Notes: generated by a model not told the origin, from the letters alone. Positions 22,113 through 33,809 are shown, counted from the stretch's first letter. The stretch is 64,000 nt of DNA from Diphasiastrum complanatum (GCA_029204225.1 CM055093.1:22313436-22377435), one strand, 5' to 3'. A program made the numbers and translations.

Positions 22113-22459
22113 GATCGAAATCAGGATTAACATGGTTGAAATTTCATGGTTATCCTTAGAACCAATTGTTGGATTGTTCTCTTGATTATTGACTAATCGA
22201 TTCTTTTAGTCTAAATCAACTTATTATCCAATTATGTAGTTCTCTTCGTGTTTCTACATAGTTTTCAAAAATACTCAGGAATCGTCATAGGTGGCTCCGA
22301 CATATCGGACATCATCTGATAAATCTTATCGTGTGAAAGACAGTTCAAAGTTGACGCTCGGCCTCCTCTTAAATAGCATCTCAAAAGGTGTCCTTCCATC
22401 CAAAATAGCTACAAACTTGCCCTAACCGTTTAGCAAGTAAATTTCTAGGAAGTATTAAC
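22113..22459. other. Spacer left of split copia LTR
   Basis: No gene or RNA signal is seen. It ends at the copia LTR border at 22460; the five bases ttaac before the border could be the copia target duplication. Confidence 0.35.
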
Positions 22460-22515
22460 TGGATGGATGCCAACTCATGATGGCCAGCTAGCCATTAAGA
22501 TCTACGACCTAATTA
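22460..22515 (+). repeat. Left part of copia family A LTR, split by CACTA
   Basis: tggatggatgccaactcatg through gacctaatta matches the first 60 bases of the family-A LTR (reverse complement of 8138-8080). The rest of the LTR resumes at 33178. The join TTA is present on both sides of the CACTA element. Confidence 0.8.
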
Positions 22516-22528
22516 CACAAGAACACAT
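22516..22528 (+). repeat. Left terminal inverted repeat of CACTA (worn)
   Basis: CACAAGAACACAT directly after the TTA target triplet. Compared with the right end it lacks CTA after CACAA and has one base change, so the match is partial. Confidence 0.5.
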
Positions 22529-22627
22529 ATAGCAAATATTCACGCACAATACAAAGGAGGACGCGCGGGCAAAAAACAATTCGTGTGGAGATAGCCGTGT
22601 AAAATAAAATAAAAAAAGCTCGGCTTT

Positions 22628-22822
22628 TGCGTGGATATTGCATGGATAATTATCCACGAGTGGATTATCCACGCAAAATTCACTTTATCCACGCAAAATC
22701 TAGAGAGTTGAGGCCGTGGATACCACGTGGATAATTTTTTTTTTATATCCACGCAGTATCCACACGAAAAGGTTTCTGGAATTTGCATGGATTATTCACG
22801 CGTGGATAATCCATGCAAAATT
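22628..22822. repeat. Left subterminal palindromic repeats of CACTA
   Basis: Multiple copies in both orientations of gcgtggata and tatccacgc, often joined as tggattatccacgc palindromes. Subterminal arrays like this bind the TNPA-type protein in En/Spm elements and are needed for transposition. The same words cluster at 25072-25143 and 32822-33158 and nowhere else that I see in the window. Confidence 0.85.
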
Positions 22823-23279
22823 TTGTCCAAAAAAAAACATTTGGCGCGAACCAAAATGTCCGAAAATAGAGGTGACTTTCTATTTCTGTGTTGTGTGAGA
22901 GAGAGAAAAAGAGAGTATAGATGGGAGTGAGAATGAGATGAGGATGAATGTGAGTGAGAAGATTGATAGTATTTAGAATTTTTAGTTCATTGATGGATGT
23001 TAATAGTATGTGTTTTGTGATCATAAGTTTTAAGATCTTTTTTGTTTGTGATGTAGGTTTGGATATGAAAAATGAGCTTTCATTGCAAAGGATTCAAAGA
23101 TCAAGTGCATGCAAAAGGAAAAACAAAGATTGCAAAACAATGGAGATACAATAGTAAAGGTAAATTCACATTTATTTTGATTCATTTGATATTTAGTTGA
23201 TAGCTTAATGTGTTATCTATTTCCATTACTTTCCATTGTGCTCTCCATTACTTTATATTGTGCATTCTAGCATGCAAAT

Positions 23280-23470
23280 CATGTGCTAAAATAGATACAT
23301 TGCGTTGAATTCATCAATGGATACATTTGCATTGCATAGATGTGCATTAAATAGACTTTACATTGCATTGAATACATCAATAGATACATTTGCAATCAAT
23401 AGATGTGCATTCAATAGACTATACATTTGCATTCATGGATTAAAAATATATGCATTCAAGATTTTTGCAA
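23280..23470. repeat. Imperfect ~65-bp tandem repeat
   Basis: Two to three copies of a unit with atacatttgcattg, agatgtgcatt and aatagactttacatt. It is non-coding, between the left subterminal repeats and the minus-strand gene. Confidence 0.7.
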
Positions 23471-23588
23471 GAATGATGTGATGCCAAAACATTATATTGA
23501 TTGATTTAAAACAAGTACATTGATGAGAGAATAAGTTCTCTCTTCCTACATTGCCTTCTACAAGGCCTTACATTTAATTTAAGAACCT

Positions 23589-24726
23589 CTACTCATCATC
23601 ACTTCTTCCCTCCTCGCCTCCGTCATCTTGTAGGTGTACATTGGTGTCCACATCTTCAAACTCCCCTTCGCTTTCATTCACGTACTCTTCCACGTTCTCT
23701 TCCACATTTTCTTCCACATCACGAACACTTGAAGTTGTAGAGCCTCTCTAGAAAATAGAATCAAAGATTTAATTAAATTGGGATTAAACCTACTTGTAAA
23801 CCACAAAGTAAACAATCACAAAACAATAAAGGTTAAAAGTTTACAATTGGAAACAATCCATGGGATTCCATAAAAGCCTTAAGGCCGACATATCCATGAT
23901 CGTAACCTTGCTTGTACTCCGCGGCGGTCATGTGTCTTCCAAAATCACTAAGCTACATTCAACAAAAAAGCATAGTTTAGCAATACAATATAGTTTAAAA
24001 TAAAAAACATTAACAATCTCACTACAAAAATAGAATCATATTAAAAAATATTGCACTTACAAATTGGGCCTCTAGATTGCCCCTTCCTCCCGATCCCAAG
24101 TGACTTTGGCCATGTTTTAAAAGCTTCTCGGCGGCGGCCCTACGTTGTTGTTCATACTTTTGGGGATTGTTTTGCAACAATTTCAATTTCACCTTCCTCC
24201 AATCCCTTTTGGAGCACCATCCAGGCTTTGTGGGATTCTTGGGAATCCTCACGGCTCTTCTCATCAATTGCCTTTTGTTTCGAATCCAAAGGCACATTGT
24301 ATTCAAGGCCCAAGTCCTACTAAAAGCATTGGATTGAGGGAATTCAGAATACAAAGTCTCTATTATTTTATTTTTGTCTTCAAGCGATTGGGAGGATCAA
24401 TTGATCATGTAATCTTTACCAAAATATAAAGCAACTAAATCACGCAAACAGGCATGAACTACATTGCCACGCGTATTTTTTATAACTCCACCACGTGGAT
24501 TAAGATCATAATACACACTACACAATTCTTGGAAAGGGGCATATTAGGAAGCTCTTCTCTCGGATGATTCACCCGAAGAAGATAACACAAGATTTTTGAT
24601 TCTATCTTTTTGTTGAGGAGATAGATTCTCAAACCACTCTTGATTATATTCTTCAGGCTCCTCACGAGCTCTTCTCCTAGATGGTCTCCCACTTGACCTT
24701 CCACTTGACCTACCACTTGAAGACAT
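23589..24726 (-). pseudogene. CACTA TNPA-like (Transposase_24-type) gene
   Basis: Three exons on the minus strand with good splice signals: 24726-24061 (donor gtaagt), 23952-23845 (acceptor tag, donor gtaaac) and 23747-23589. It starts MSSSGRSSGRSSGRPSRRRA, a basic Ser/Gly/Arg region. Then come a tryptophan-rich part (NTMCLWIRNKRQLMRRAV; KPGWCSKRDWRKVKLKLLQN), KYEQQRRAAAEKLLKHGQ and HLGSGGRGNLEAQF, which resembles the conserved end of plant Transposase_24/Ptta proteins. Exon 2 reads LSDFGRHMTAAEYKQGYDHG, and exon 3 is a Glu/Asp-rich acidic tail. Such proteins bind subterminal repeats. Two in-frame stops (near 24545 and 24407) break exon 1. It is transcribed away from the TNP2-like gene, with motif repeats in the gap between them. 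Confidence 0.65.
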
Positions 24727-24734
24727 TGTATCAA

Positions 24735-26247
24735 AGAAAAACTTTAAAAGTTAGAAAGTAGTGGAGAATGGGAGTGAAAGAGTATTGAAGACTTTTAGAT
24801 TAGAAGAGTAAGCAATGAATAGAAAGCAATAGATTAATAGTAAGCAAGAACAAAGAAGATCAATAGAGCAAGCAAAAGCAAGAGCAAGATCACTAGCAAT
24901 GAAGAGAAACCAAAAGCAAGCAAGCAAGCAAGCAAGATCTATAGAGCTTAGAAGAGCAATAGCAAGCAAGGGCACTAAACACTGGATTAGAAAACCTATA
25001 AAACTTGAAAGCAAAAGAAGAGGAGCAAGAATGCTCGCGGAAATGCCATTTTATTGGCATTCAAGTTTCGCGTGGATTATCCACGCAGAAGTTGTCCACG
25101 CGTGGATAATCCACGCAATATCCACGCGTGGATGTTCCATGCGTTGTTTTTCCCCTCTCTTGGCACGTGAGAGGGTCCCCCACATGGGCTTGCATGCTTC
25201 AAATGTCATTCAATATTCTCATAATCTTTTTATAGATTTTATGAGAATATTTTATTATAGGATCTTACATAAAATATATTTTTTAATATGATGGAATGTA
25301 AAAAAATCAATTCAAAGATTATTATGGTAGTATTTAATTGTTAAAACTAGTTTTATATTGTTATAAATTTTATTTTTCTTGAGATTTGACATACAAGACA
25401 AAATCATGAGATAAGAAATAATACATATTATTATTAAACAAATAATTTGACAAGTTTTTTAAGATTTTATGACATAATATTGTGTCAAATCGGTGATGTC
25501 ATAAAACATTTAGTTTATTAATAATCTAGGTGTCATAGATTTGATATAATTTGATGACATAATTACATGGTCAAATAATTTTTTTTTGCTTTTGTCATGT
25601 GGCCTCTTAAATGGTTGCATGGGGTCATTTAGATTCATGATCAAAAGCATTTATGTTATATTGAGGACCTTAGTGATATGTGACCTATATGATAAATCTT
25701 TTTAATTGTTGGTGTGTGACCTATATAACCTTATATGAAATCATAGTAACTAGTTGAAATATCATTTAGCATTGTAATAAAGATGTTGATCAATGGTGTG
25801 ATTTCTTGCATACAAAGCAACCATAGATAGAAAGGGCGAATGCATATTGCTCGTCATGAGATACCATGGCACACTAGGCCAATCCAAAGAGATTTACCTT
25901 GAGATGGTCACTCATCTTAGACAAGAGTTTAAACTGAGAGATTCGAACATTGACTGCTATGTGGTCTTTAAATTAGTTGAGATAGGCCTACACACACTAT
26001 CTACTGATGTCTAACATTTGTCAGTATGAACCTCATTTTGATTGCTCGTCATGTGTTGTCCCACCCAAGCAATTTTCTTGATAGCAATGTTACTAGAATA
26101 TTAGATTTACACTAAACATAAGTAGAATATACATGGATTAGATGTTGGCATGTCTTTAAGAAATTTTATTATATTTGTTCAGAACATACGGTCTCATAAT
26201 GATTACTTATGATGTGGTATAGAGTAGTTGGCTACAGTGTGTATATG
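24735..26247. other. Divergent intergenic region of CACTA
   Basis: This lies between the start of the minus-strand TNPA-like gene and the plus-strand TNP2-like exons. It has an aagc run at 24914-24942, the palindrome cluster at 25072-25143, and then A+T-rich DNA with no gene. It probably holds both promoters. Confidence 0.45.
25072..25143. repeat. Internal palindrome cluster between CACTA genes
   Basis: gcgtggattatccacgc, ccacgcgtggataatccacgc and ccacgcgtggatgttcc, the same words as in the subterminal arrays. It lies about 350-420 bases upstream of the TNPA-like start. Binding here would let the protein regulate its own promoter, as proposed for En/Spm. Confidence 0.75.
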
Positions 26248-26992
26248 TCATCAACGATGTCATCATCACCATATAGCGATTCATCTCATGATCGCAACAG
26301 TAGGTATATATTGTTATTGATATTGACATCAATTGCACTTTATTTGTTATTTGAATATGAGTGTATAGTTTTTCTGCAAATTTATTTTTACAATGACATT
26401 TGATTGGAATTATGAATTCTAGGAAAATTATCGTACCTCCACGTGATTTAGAGAAAGAAAAAAGAATTGAGCTCTATCACAGAAAAAAGGAGCAATCAAG
26501 ACTAAAGTACAATGAACAACTATTGACTGGTTCATCTTCAAGCTCTTCCATCAGTCGACGTAGACCACTTATTGATCCATTACATGTATGTATATTGATT
26601 TATGTCATAATTTTTTTATTTGTAATAGTGATGTAATCCGATTTGCTCTTTGGATATAGTATATTGCTCTTTGGAAAGCCAAGACACCACTCCATCACAA
26701 ATGAAGGTTGAAAATGCACTAAATGTACAAAGACCATTTTGTCAATTTTTGTCACATGTTACAATATGTCACATGTTAGAATTTGTCAATTTTCACTTGA
26801 ATGACACTGAAAGAATTTGTGCAATTTGCAATTGGATTATTGGACTAGTTTCAACCAGAATATGATGAGAGGATACCATGTACATGCACACAATGCAAAG
26901 GCCTTAGGATTCGGACAAGGAGCATTGTCAACGATCATATTTGGGCCAATGGAGTGCACACAGAGAATCCAAGAGTACAAGAGGTAAACTCT
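26248..26992 (+). pseudogene. TNP2-like N-terminal exons (Transpos_assoc zinc motif)
   Basis: Candidate exons are about 26248-26301 (MSSTMSSSPYSDSSHDRNS, donor gtatat), 26423-26586 (KIIVPPRDLEKEKRIELYHR..., donor gtatgt) and 26859-26992 (acceptor accag, donor gtaaac). The last encodes IPCTCTQCKGLRIRTRSIVN and DHIWANGVH, matching the Cys/His pattern of the transposase-associated domain at the front of plant CACTA TNP2 proteins (C-x-C-x2-C ... H-x4-G). After it the usual catalytic Transposase_21 domain does not appear before tandem repeats begin at 27096. Confidence 0.6.
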
Positions 26993-27095
26993 TTAAAGTG
27001 TTTTTCAAAAATGCTTTAATCTTTGACCCTTATGACACTTCATGTATAGTTTGGCCAATAAATATTGAGTGATAGGATGAGTGCCACGATATTTT

Positions 27096-27270
27096 GAAGT
27101 TAATCTCTCACTTGCTTCTAAAAGGAAAAATCCAAATAGAATATTTAGATGAAGTTAATCTCTCACTTGCTTCTAAAAGGAAAAATCCAAATAGAATGAT
27201 TAGATGAAGTTAATCTCTCACTTGCTTCTAAAAGAAAAAATCCAAATAGAATGATTAGATGTAATTAATC
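27096..27270. repeat. 55-bp tandem repeat, three units plus part
   Basis: Units start gaagttaatctctcacttgc at 27096, 27151 and 27206, with a decayed fourth at 27261. The copies are almost identical, so the expansion is recent. It lies in the TNP2-like gene, between the zinc-motif exon and the SET-like region. Confidence 0.95.
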
Positions 27271-27291
27271 TTGATAATAGACTCATTCACG

Positions 27292-27294
<3 letters not shown>

Positions 27295-27384
<90 letters not shown>
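27295..27384. repeat. (GA)n microsatellite
   Basis: A pure GA run of about 90 bases within the CACTA element. Confidence 0.97.
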
Positions 27385-27386
<2 letters not shown>

Positions 27387-27632
27387 ATAAAAGATTTAAA
27401 GGTAACCAACACTCCCAATTCTAGGAAGGTGTGTAGCCCTTGTTTTCTTCCGTTAAAGGCGTGGTTCAAATGTTTTTTTGTTGGAAGATGAGTTCCACAA
27501 AGAAGCCCAAACGCCGCAGGGAGGGAGCATGTGGTGACATTCTGGAGTAGGATATAATCGTGTGGTTTGGGAGTTTTGATTAGCACACTATAATGTTCTC
27601 TCTGTTTTTCTCTTCATGTGTGTTTAGGGTCG

Positions 27633-27693
27633 GTGTGGGTGTGTGTGTGCGTGTGTGTGTGTGTGTGCGTGTGCGTGTGTTTGTGTGTGTGTT
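27633..27693. repeat. (GT)n microsatellite, imperfect
   Basis: About 60 bases of GT with gc and tt interruptions, 50 bases before another (GA)n run. Reading frames through it are Val/Cys/Arg repeats and not genes. Confidence 0.9.
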
Positions 27694-27739
27694 TCATGCT
27701 ACTGGTTTACGGTTTGTATTATATATTAATTTATGTTTC

Positions 27740-27854
<115 letters not shown>

Positions 27855-27884
27855 TGATACATCTAACATTTTCAACTTTTGCAG

Positions 27885-28910
27885 AAGAAGGACCATAAGT
27901 TGGTTTCAAGAAAAAGAGTTGCAAGAGAGATCGAGAATATTATTGATAGGATACATCACATGAATATTGATTTTGGATTATCATTGTCCCTAGATGATGC
28001 TCTTGTTGATGATGACCCCTTGCATGATATAATTAGTTCATTAATGCCTTGTGATTCAATCTATGTCTCCAAATCTCTAGAACGTTCTTACCAGCCAACC
28101 GCACCTATCCTAGATGTTGCACATGAGTCCTCCATGATACTCCACGTGGATTATACAAACTTAAACACCCCTTTAAAAAAGAGAACACGTCTTAGACGTA
28201 TTATGACTAGTTTGAAAGATAATTGCAAATTACTACGCACTGTTGATGTGTCAAAAGACATTCTAGGTTCTTTGTCTGACCTTCCTCTTCCACCTAGCTT
28301 GCAACCATTAGTAAAAACTTTTATTAAAAGTAAATATTTGTGTTGGCCACTCCAATTACCATTACCATTAAATGGAACACCATTTACATATTGGGATCGA
28401 ATGTACATGATCATGCCTAGTGAACACTTTCTTGAGGCTGGTTTGGGCCTTTTTGCATTGAGTAGTATTGAGGTCCCTTTAAATAGTGTTGTGACATTGA
28501 TGCCATATGCAGGACCTCAATACAATTGGGGTGATTGGCATGCTTTGTGTCGTCACAAATGGAGGATGCAAGTATATGGCTTGAATTCAAATGCTTGTTC
28601 TTTAGAGGAGCAACGCATGCAAGGAGGCAACATCTCAAGGGCAAATCGTACATAAATTGATGGACGTCCAGATGTGCATGGAAACATTGCTGCATATGTA
28701 AATAGTTCCATTGGCCACCCTCTATTGACGAATTGTGATTTTGAAGAACGCACGAAGGGAAAAGAAGAATATTTTACTAGGAATGTAAAGGGCACTTATG
28801 TAATGGTCTGTGCCACTAGATCTATCAAGTTTGAGGAGGAATTGTTCATCAAGTATAGTTTCAACCGTCCTCTACCCAAATGTTTGCAAAAGACAATAAG
28901 TCAAATGTGA
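27885..28910 (+). pseudogene. SET-domain-like protein inside CACTA element
   Basis: An open frame of about 342 codons with a single stop (TAA 28653-28655). It probably begins at a splice acceptor (ttttgcag, 27884); the first ATG is at 27960. The N-terminal 170 residues are not recognised. The C-terminal half has the layout of a SET (lysine methyltransferase) fold: AGLGLFALSSIEVPLNSVV (nt about 28437-28493; usual GxGxFA...I), then YAGP, then IDGRPDVHGNIAAYVNSS and LLTNCDFEE (nt about 28656-28748; usual RFxNHxxxPN region), then VMVCATRSIKFEEELFIKYS (nt about 28801-28860; usual A.R.I..GEEL..DY). The final catalytic-core Tyr is kept, but the NHS motif is NSS, so methyltransferase activity is uncertain. 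It stands where a TNP2 catalytic domain should be. Confidence 0.6.
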
Positions 28911-29232
28911 AGATTTAAATTTTGTTGATATGTAGATATGTATAATCCATGCATCTTGATTGTATTTGGTTTGTGTCATTAAATATGTCAAATGTTAGGA
29001 GTATTATTCGTCATTTGTCTAGATTAAATGTTAGGAACATTATTCGTCTTTGAGTTCATTGAATGTTAACAAGCTGAAAAGACAAATATGTCTAATAGAT
29101 ACATTGGTATGTTCATACTTTTTAAACTAAGAGGTAATTTATATTCATATGCAACATTTAGATCTATCAAGTATTGGGAAGAAATGTTTATCAAGCATTG
29201 TTTCAACCTACGTCTTGTTATTTTGATATATA

Positions 29233-30235
29233 GGATTCTTCATCCTCACTGAGTGTTGGAGACAATAGTCCTCGTAATGGTCGACGTAGACGACGAATGC
29301 AATACAACGGTCCACATATAAAGCAATTACCTCGTCGTCTATGTCAAGGCTTAAAAGAGATGATGGAAATTGATGAGCGCATTAATCAAGAGACTAATGC
29401 ATCTGAATCTAGCTCATCTAGAGATCATGCTCCAAAAGTACCTTGGACATTCACTAAGGAGGAGCTTAACCATGTGCGCTCCATTATTCATGACATTAGA
29501 ACACCAACTAGTTTTGCCCATTCTCTATAGTCATCATTCACAGTGGATGGAAAGTTGCAAGGTCTCAAATCTCATGATTGGCTAAAGATGATTCAATTCA
29601 TCTATCCATTGTCAATTCGTGGGTGCTTGTCAAAAGATATTTGTGACACCATATACAAACTATCAATCATTGTCAGATATTTACATGTACTTGGTGCATT
29701 TTTCTACTTAGTATTTATTGATTGGAAATTCAAATAGACATAAAATGGATTGAATATGTTGCAGATGGATGTGTTCAAAAGAAATCCGTGAGCTGGATCT
29801 TCGCAAGAGACATAAGGATATGGTGGAGATTGTGTGCATGTTTGAGAGATATTTTCCGACTTCCATCATGGACTCACAAGTGCATTTATTGGTGCACTTG
29901 GTTGAAGAAGTTTCTATTGCTGGTCCAGTGCACACTAGGTATAAGTGCATAAATTATCTTTTGCATGTGTATTTAAACTAAATCAATTGATACATGAACT
30001 CATTAAATAAAACACTTATTCTTAACCATTTGTGACTTTTTAGGTGGATGTTCTTTATGGAAAGGTACATGAAAGTCTTAAAAGATTTTGTGCGTCAAAA
30101 GACAAGACCTGAAGGTAGCATGTCAGAGGGATGGTTAGTACATGAATCTCTCTTTTATATTACTGAAATTTTGCACCAACTACATCCATCTGCTCCACTA
30201 TTGTGGCGTGATGAGGAAGCCTAAGAGGTAACTAG
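29233..30235 (+). pseudogene. TNP2-like C-terminal region (DUF4218)
   Basis: Exons after acceptors at about 29232, 29764 and 30043 read: KEMMEIDERINQETNAS ... KEELNHVRSIIHDIRTPTSF; LQGLKSHDWLKMIQFIYPLS; LVHLVEEVSIAGPVHTR joined to WMFFMERYMKVLKDFVRQKT, RPEGSMSEGWLVHESLFYIT. These are hallmarks of the region after the catalytic domain in plant CACTA TNP2 proteins, including DUF4218. Stops at 29528 and 30222 break it. The intron position inside HTR-W is the one expected for the family. Confidence 0.85.
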
Positions 30236-30359
30236 TGAAAAACCTCAAGTGGGAAAGGTCCATAGGTTGGCACCCTTCCAATGAGAAAAAATTTCCACAT
30301 CCATGCTTTATAATTGTGGAGTTATGGATAAATGGTTAGACCTATAGAAAGAAAGAAAA

Positions 30360-31470
30360 AAAAAAAAGAGGGCCTTGTCTAGAAAGCGCCAACGACAGAA
30401 TAGAGGTAGACACATGGCCTCAAGTTCACATGATCTTGAGCCATTGCCCAAGCAATGCACTATAGAGTGGATGCATGACACACTACAAAAAGCAACAAAA
30501 GAGGGACAAAAAATATCAAATGTAGAATGGGATTTTGCAAGAGGATGCGAATGGAAGGTATTATTCTTTAGATACTTTATTATTAGAACATTCTTGTTTA
30601 TAACAATATTTGTTTAATCATTTTGAAACACCATGTTCATTCACAATGATTGTTTATGAGATTCATGTTTGTCATGTGACAGTGCAGAATTTATAATGCT
30701 ATATGGGCTTTTGGTTTTCACTTTCGTGTTGAAATGATTGATAACAAGAGATGCACACACGATTGTGGTGTAATAGCATCTTTCCAACAAGAAAGTCAAA
30801 GCAGTGCACGAGATCGGAATCCCATCTCAGGAAATAAAGAATACGTAGGAACTATACAAAATATTTATGATGTGTCACTTGGTGAAAGTGGACACTATTT
30901 TTTATTTGATGTGAAATGGTTCAAGGTAGTTTGTAGAGGGCCAATGCAACCGTAAAATCGGATCCAAGTGGATTTTTTGCGATTGATTTATCAAAAACAT
31001 TGAGCATGGAGTCCTTTGACACATTGGTGTTGCCTCGTCACTGTGAGCAGGTGCATATGCTATGCTATAATGTTTTTCATTTTATTGCAAGTGACTTCAG
31101 TATTTGAATTTTCGATATGTTCTAAAATAGTGATTTTTGCAGGTGTTTTTTTCAACCAGATCGACTAAACAAGATATGGTAGTTTGTAGCTCAAGTTGAA
31201 CCACGTTCACGACGAGTATTTGAGGGTGCAAATATTGATAATGAAATGGAAAACCTTCATTTAAACTATGAGATTGAGCTACCTAGAGATGTAATAAATC
31301 GTCAAACCATACTTGAAGCACCCACTTTCATAGATGTTGAGAATAGAAACTCTAATAGTCAGGATGATGAAATAATTTTTGAAAGTGAGAGTGATGATGA
31401 AAATCATCTAAGAGGAGATGAATTGCAAGATGTTGTCGCTGATAAAATTGATTCTTGTAATTCTGAATAA
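30360..31470 (+). pseudogene. TNP2-like 3' part (DUF4216 and tail)
   Basis: Pieces in order: a basic segment (RKRQRQNRGRHMASSSHD, 30380), TLQKATKEGQKISNVEWDFA, then after an intron NAIWAFGFHFRVEMIDNKRC / THDCGVIASF ... YVGTIQNIYDVSLGESGHYF / LFDVKWFKV (30688-30925), which resembles DUF4216 of CACTA transposases. A final part reads EPRSRRVFEGA and ends in an acidic tail (FESESDDENHLRGDEL) to 31470. Stops at 30954 and later break the frame. Confidence 0.75.
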
Positions 31471-31689
31471 AAATTGATTATTGCAATTCTGAATGAAATT
31501 GATTCTTCGATGCTTTCAAATGATTGTTATTTAGCCAAAATAGAGTCTCATTTATGGTCAAGTAAGTGAAAAGAATAGACATAGTTTGACTTCAATCCCA
31601 TTTTTTTGGAGATAATGTCGGTGAAGATAGATGTACGGCTTCATGTTCCAAGAAAATTCTCATTTTTTAACAAATGCTGCAAAGGCAGT

Positions 31690-32116
31690 AAATCACTAAA
31701 AGCATGTGAGTTAATGAAATCACCACCACAAACTATGACAAAATCAAGTGTTTTATCATAGTCAATCCCCTTGAATTGAGCATATCCCTTGGCAGCTAGT
31801 CTTGTTTTATAGTTGTTCACACTACCATCTTGATTAAGCTTGATCTTAAAGACCCATTTGCAAACAGTAACATTTTGTATCTTTGATGGAGGATCAATAA
31901 TTTTACAAGTATCTCAAACAATGCATCATGTACTCACCTCACTTTTCATTACATCAAATCACTCTTTTGTTGCTATAGTTTCATTCACACTTGAAGGAAC
32001 ATCATCAAACTTAAGGTAGTAATAAGGGCAATAAAAATTAAACAATCATCAACTTGTAATTACTTCTCTCTTCCTTGTATTTGAGCCTTGATGGTTGCAT
32101 TTGGGCTCTGATACCA
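31690..32116 (-). pseudogene. Copia reverse-transcriptase start and primer site, inserted in CACTA
   Basis: Minus-strand frames near 32005-31740 give VCKWVFKIKLNQDGSVNNYK and RLAAKGYAQFKGIDYDKT, the start of copia reverse transcriptase. A tRNA-iMet primer site (minus strand TGGTATCAGAGC) lies at 32116-32105, only about 100 bases away. Gag, protease and integrase have therefore been deleted between them. The LTR would extend to the right from 32117. Confidence 0.75.
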
Positions 32117-32629
32117 TATTAAAATCAAAGGTTATGAACCTCATTTGGATACTAAAACCTTGAAAAAGCATCAAAGGTTTCACTTATATCTAATAGATAG
32201 AAAACTAGCACACAATTCAACCTATTTTGCATCTAATTGGCAAAGGCTTTTGAACACCACAATAAAACTAAAAATAATTGATCTTCACATCCTGTCACAC
32301 ATGTGAAAACTTTGCTCAGATTCAGATCTATTCATTAGACACAAAAAATATCACATTCATCATTCATCAATTCCTCATTAAAGAGAAAACTTGCCAAAAT
32401 TACCATTTCTTGATAATCTCTAGAAGTTTGTACAAAATGAGCTCTCAATCCATATCAAATGATCTCGGATATGAGATTAGCTAGAGTGCCATTAGGGTAG
32501 ACCCTAAACCCCTGGCTCTCAAAGCCTTAGATCATGCATAATTACCCTCTTGGTAGCTCGAGTCAACTGTCTTATAAAAGTAGGTGCCCGCCCTCATAAA
32601 AAATCCCAATCATCTAGGAATACCATGAT
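32117..32629 (-). repeat. Probable LTR of the small copia remnant
   Basis: Lies directly outside the minus-strand primer site at 32105-32116, where a 5' LTR is expected. Only the inner edge is fixed; the terminal CA reads TA. No gene is seen. Confidence 0.4.
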
Positions 32630-32821
32630 ATAATTCACTTTAGAAAAATATTTATTTAACTGATTCCATTTCATTATGAGCATGCAAAAAAAAAAAAAAA
32701 CCTCATCATAATATAATTCACTTTAGAAAAAAAAATATATAGCCTAATCATAATATAATTCACTTTAGAAATATATTTACTTAACTAATTTCATGTCATT
32801 ATCAACATGCAAAAAAAAAAA
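32625..32821. repeat. A+T-rich tandem repeat with poly-A
   Basis: Three copies of ataatataattcactttagaaa, two followed by tcattat.a.catgc and an A run. It borders the right subterminal repeats of the CACTA element. Confidence 0.85.
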
Positions 32822-33158
32822 AATGCGTGGATAATCCACGCATGAATATCTTTAACTTCCAGTCTCATCCGGTGAACAAACTGAAATTTGCGTGGATTAT
32901 CCACGCCAAAACTGCTTTTCGGCGTCGCCAACCTTCCCTCCCAAACAGTTGCCAGAATTTTCAAAATTCAATTTTGCGTGGATTATCCACGCGCATAAAT
33001 TTTTCGGCGACGTGTCAAAAAAACACCGGTAGACTGGCCGGAGGCGTGTTAAAAAATCTTTTGGCATGGATAATCCACGCGTGGATGTTCCACGCAAACA
33101 AAATTTTGGAAAATCGACTAAGTGTCGGGTCTCGCGTGGATACTCTGCATGGATAAAC
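32822..33158. repeat. Right subterminal palindromic repeats of CACTA
   Basis: At least five palindromic or near-palindromic copies of gcgtggata(a/t)tatccacgc-type words over 340 bases, matching those at 22.63-22.82 kb and ending 7 bases before the right terminal repeat. Confidence 0.85.
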
Positions 33159-33164
33159 ACAAAG

Positions 33165-33177
33165 TTTTCTAGTTGTG
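33165..33177 (+). repeat. Right terminal inverted repeat of CACTA
   Basis: ttttctagttgtg, the complement of CACAACTAGAAAA. It is followed by TTA, the same triplet that precedes the left end. Confidence 0.75.
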
Positions 33178-33809
33178 TTAGTTGTCCTACTGGACGAGCC
33201 ACATTTTGCTTAGTATAAATAGCTGATCATACTTCTATTATTTCTAATGCATTTTAGAATGCTTTTCAAAATAGTTATACAATATTGTAGTAGCTCTTTC
33301 AAGCTTTCAAGCTTAAAGACTCTTGAGCATTCTAGCTTAGTTCTTTAGAGTTCATTTAGAGTTTTGCTATTAGCGCTTACTGCTTATCAACGAAAGTGCA
33401 AATTCAGACATAGATCTTCAGTTACTCAGAGATAGCTTAGAGTACGTGGTTTCTATTCGCAATTGTCTTGTCCTCATCATCATCTATTTTTATGCTGAAT
33501 CAATCTATTCTTTATTGTGTTCCATATTATGTCATAATGTATGCATCTTTGTGATTGTTTTGTAACTGATAAATCTCCAATTGCTTTTGTTTGATAATTC
33601 AATACTTTATTGTTTGGCTATGTAATCACTTTAGTACTGAAAATTTCAAAGTTAGTTACTATAAGTTTGCACATGATGCTTTTTCATTATGTTTTGTTCA
33701 ATATTGATAGGCGCAGTCATGCATTAGGAAAGCAGGCTCCATTCCACTGCTCTCGATAAGTCGTTCACTGTCTTTGACTTGTCGTTATCATTATCACCTC
33801 TTTCCAACA
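33178..33809 (+). repeat. Right part of copia family A 5' LTR
   Basis: Continues the LTR begun at 22460. It contains the TATA box agtataaatag at 33216 and ends tttccaaca at 33809, followed by a worn primer site (tagtatcagggctc, 33810-33823). Left and right parts together give about 685 bases, the same as the 683-base minus copy at 7456-8138. Confidence 0.85.

Noticed and set aside
24915-25291. 130-codon plus-strand frame in the CACTA middle
   Set aside because: It is made of the aagc repeat and the palindrome cluster, with no domain.
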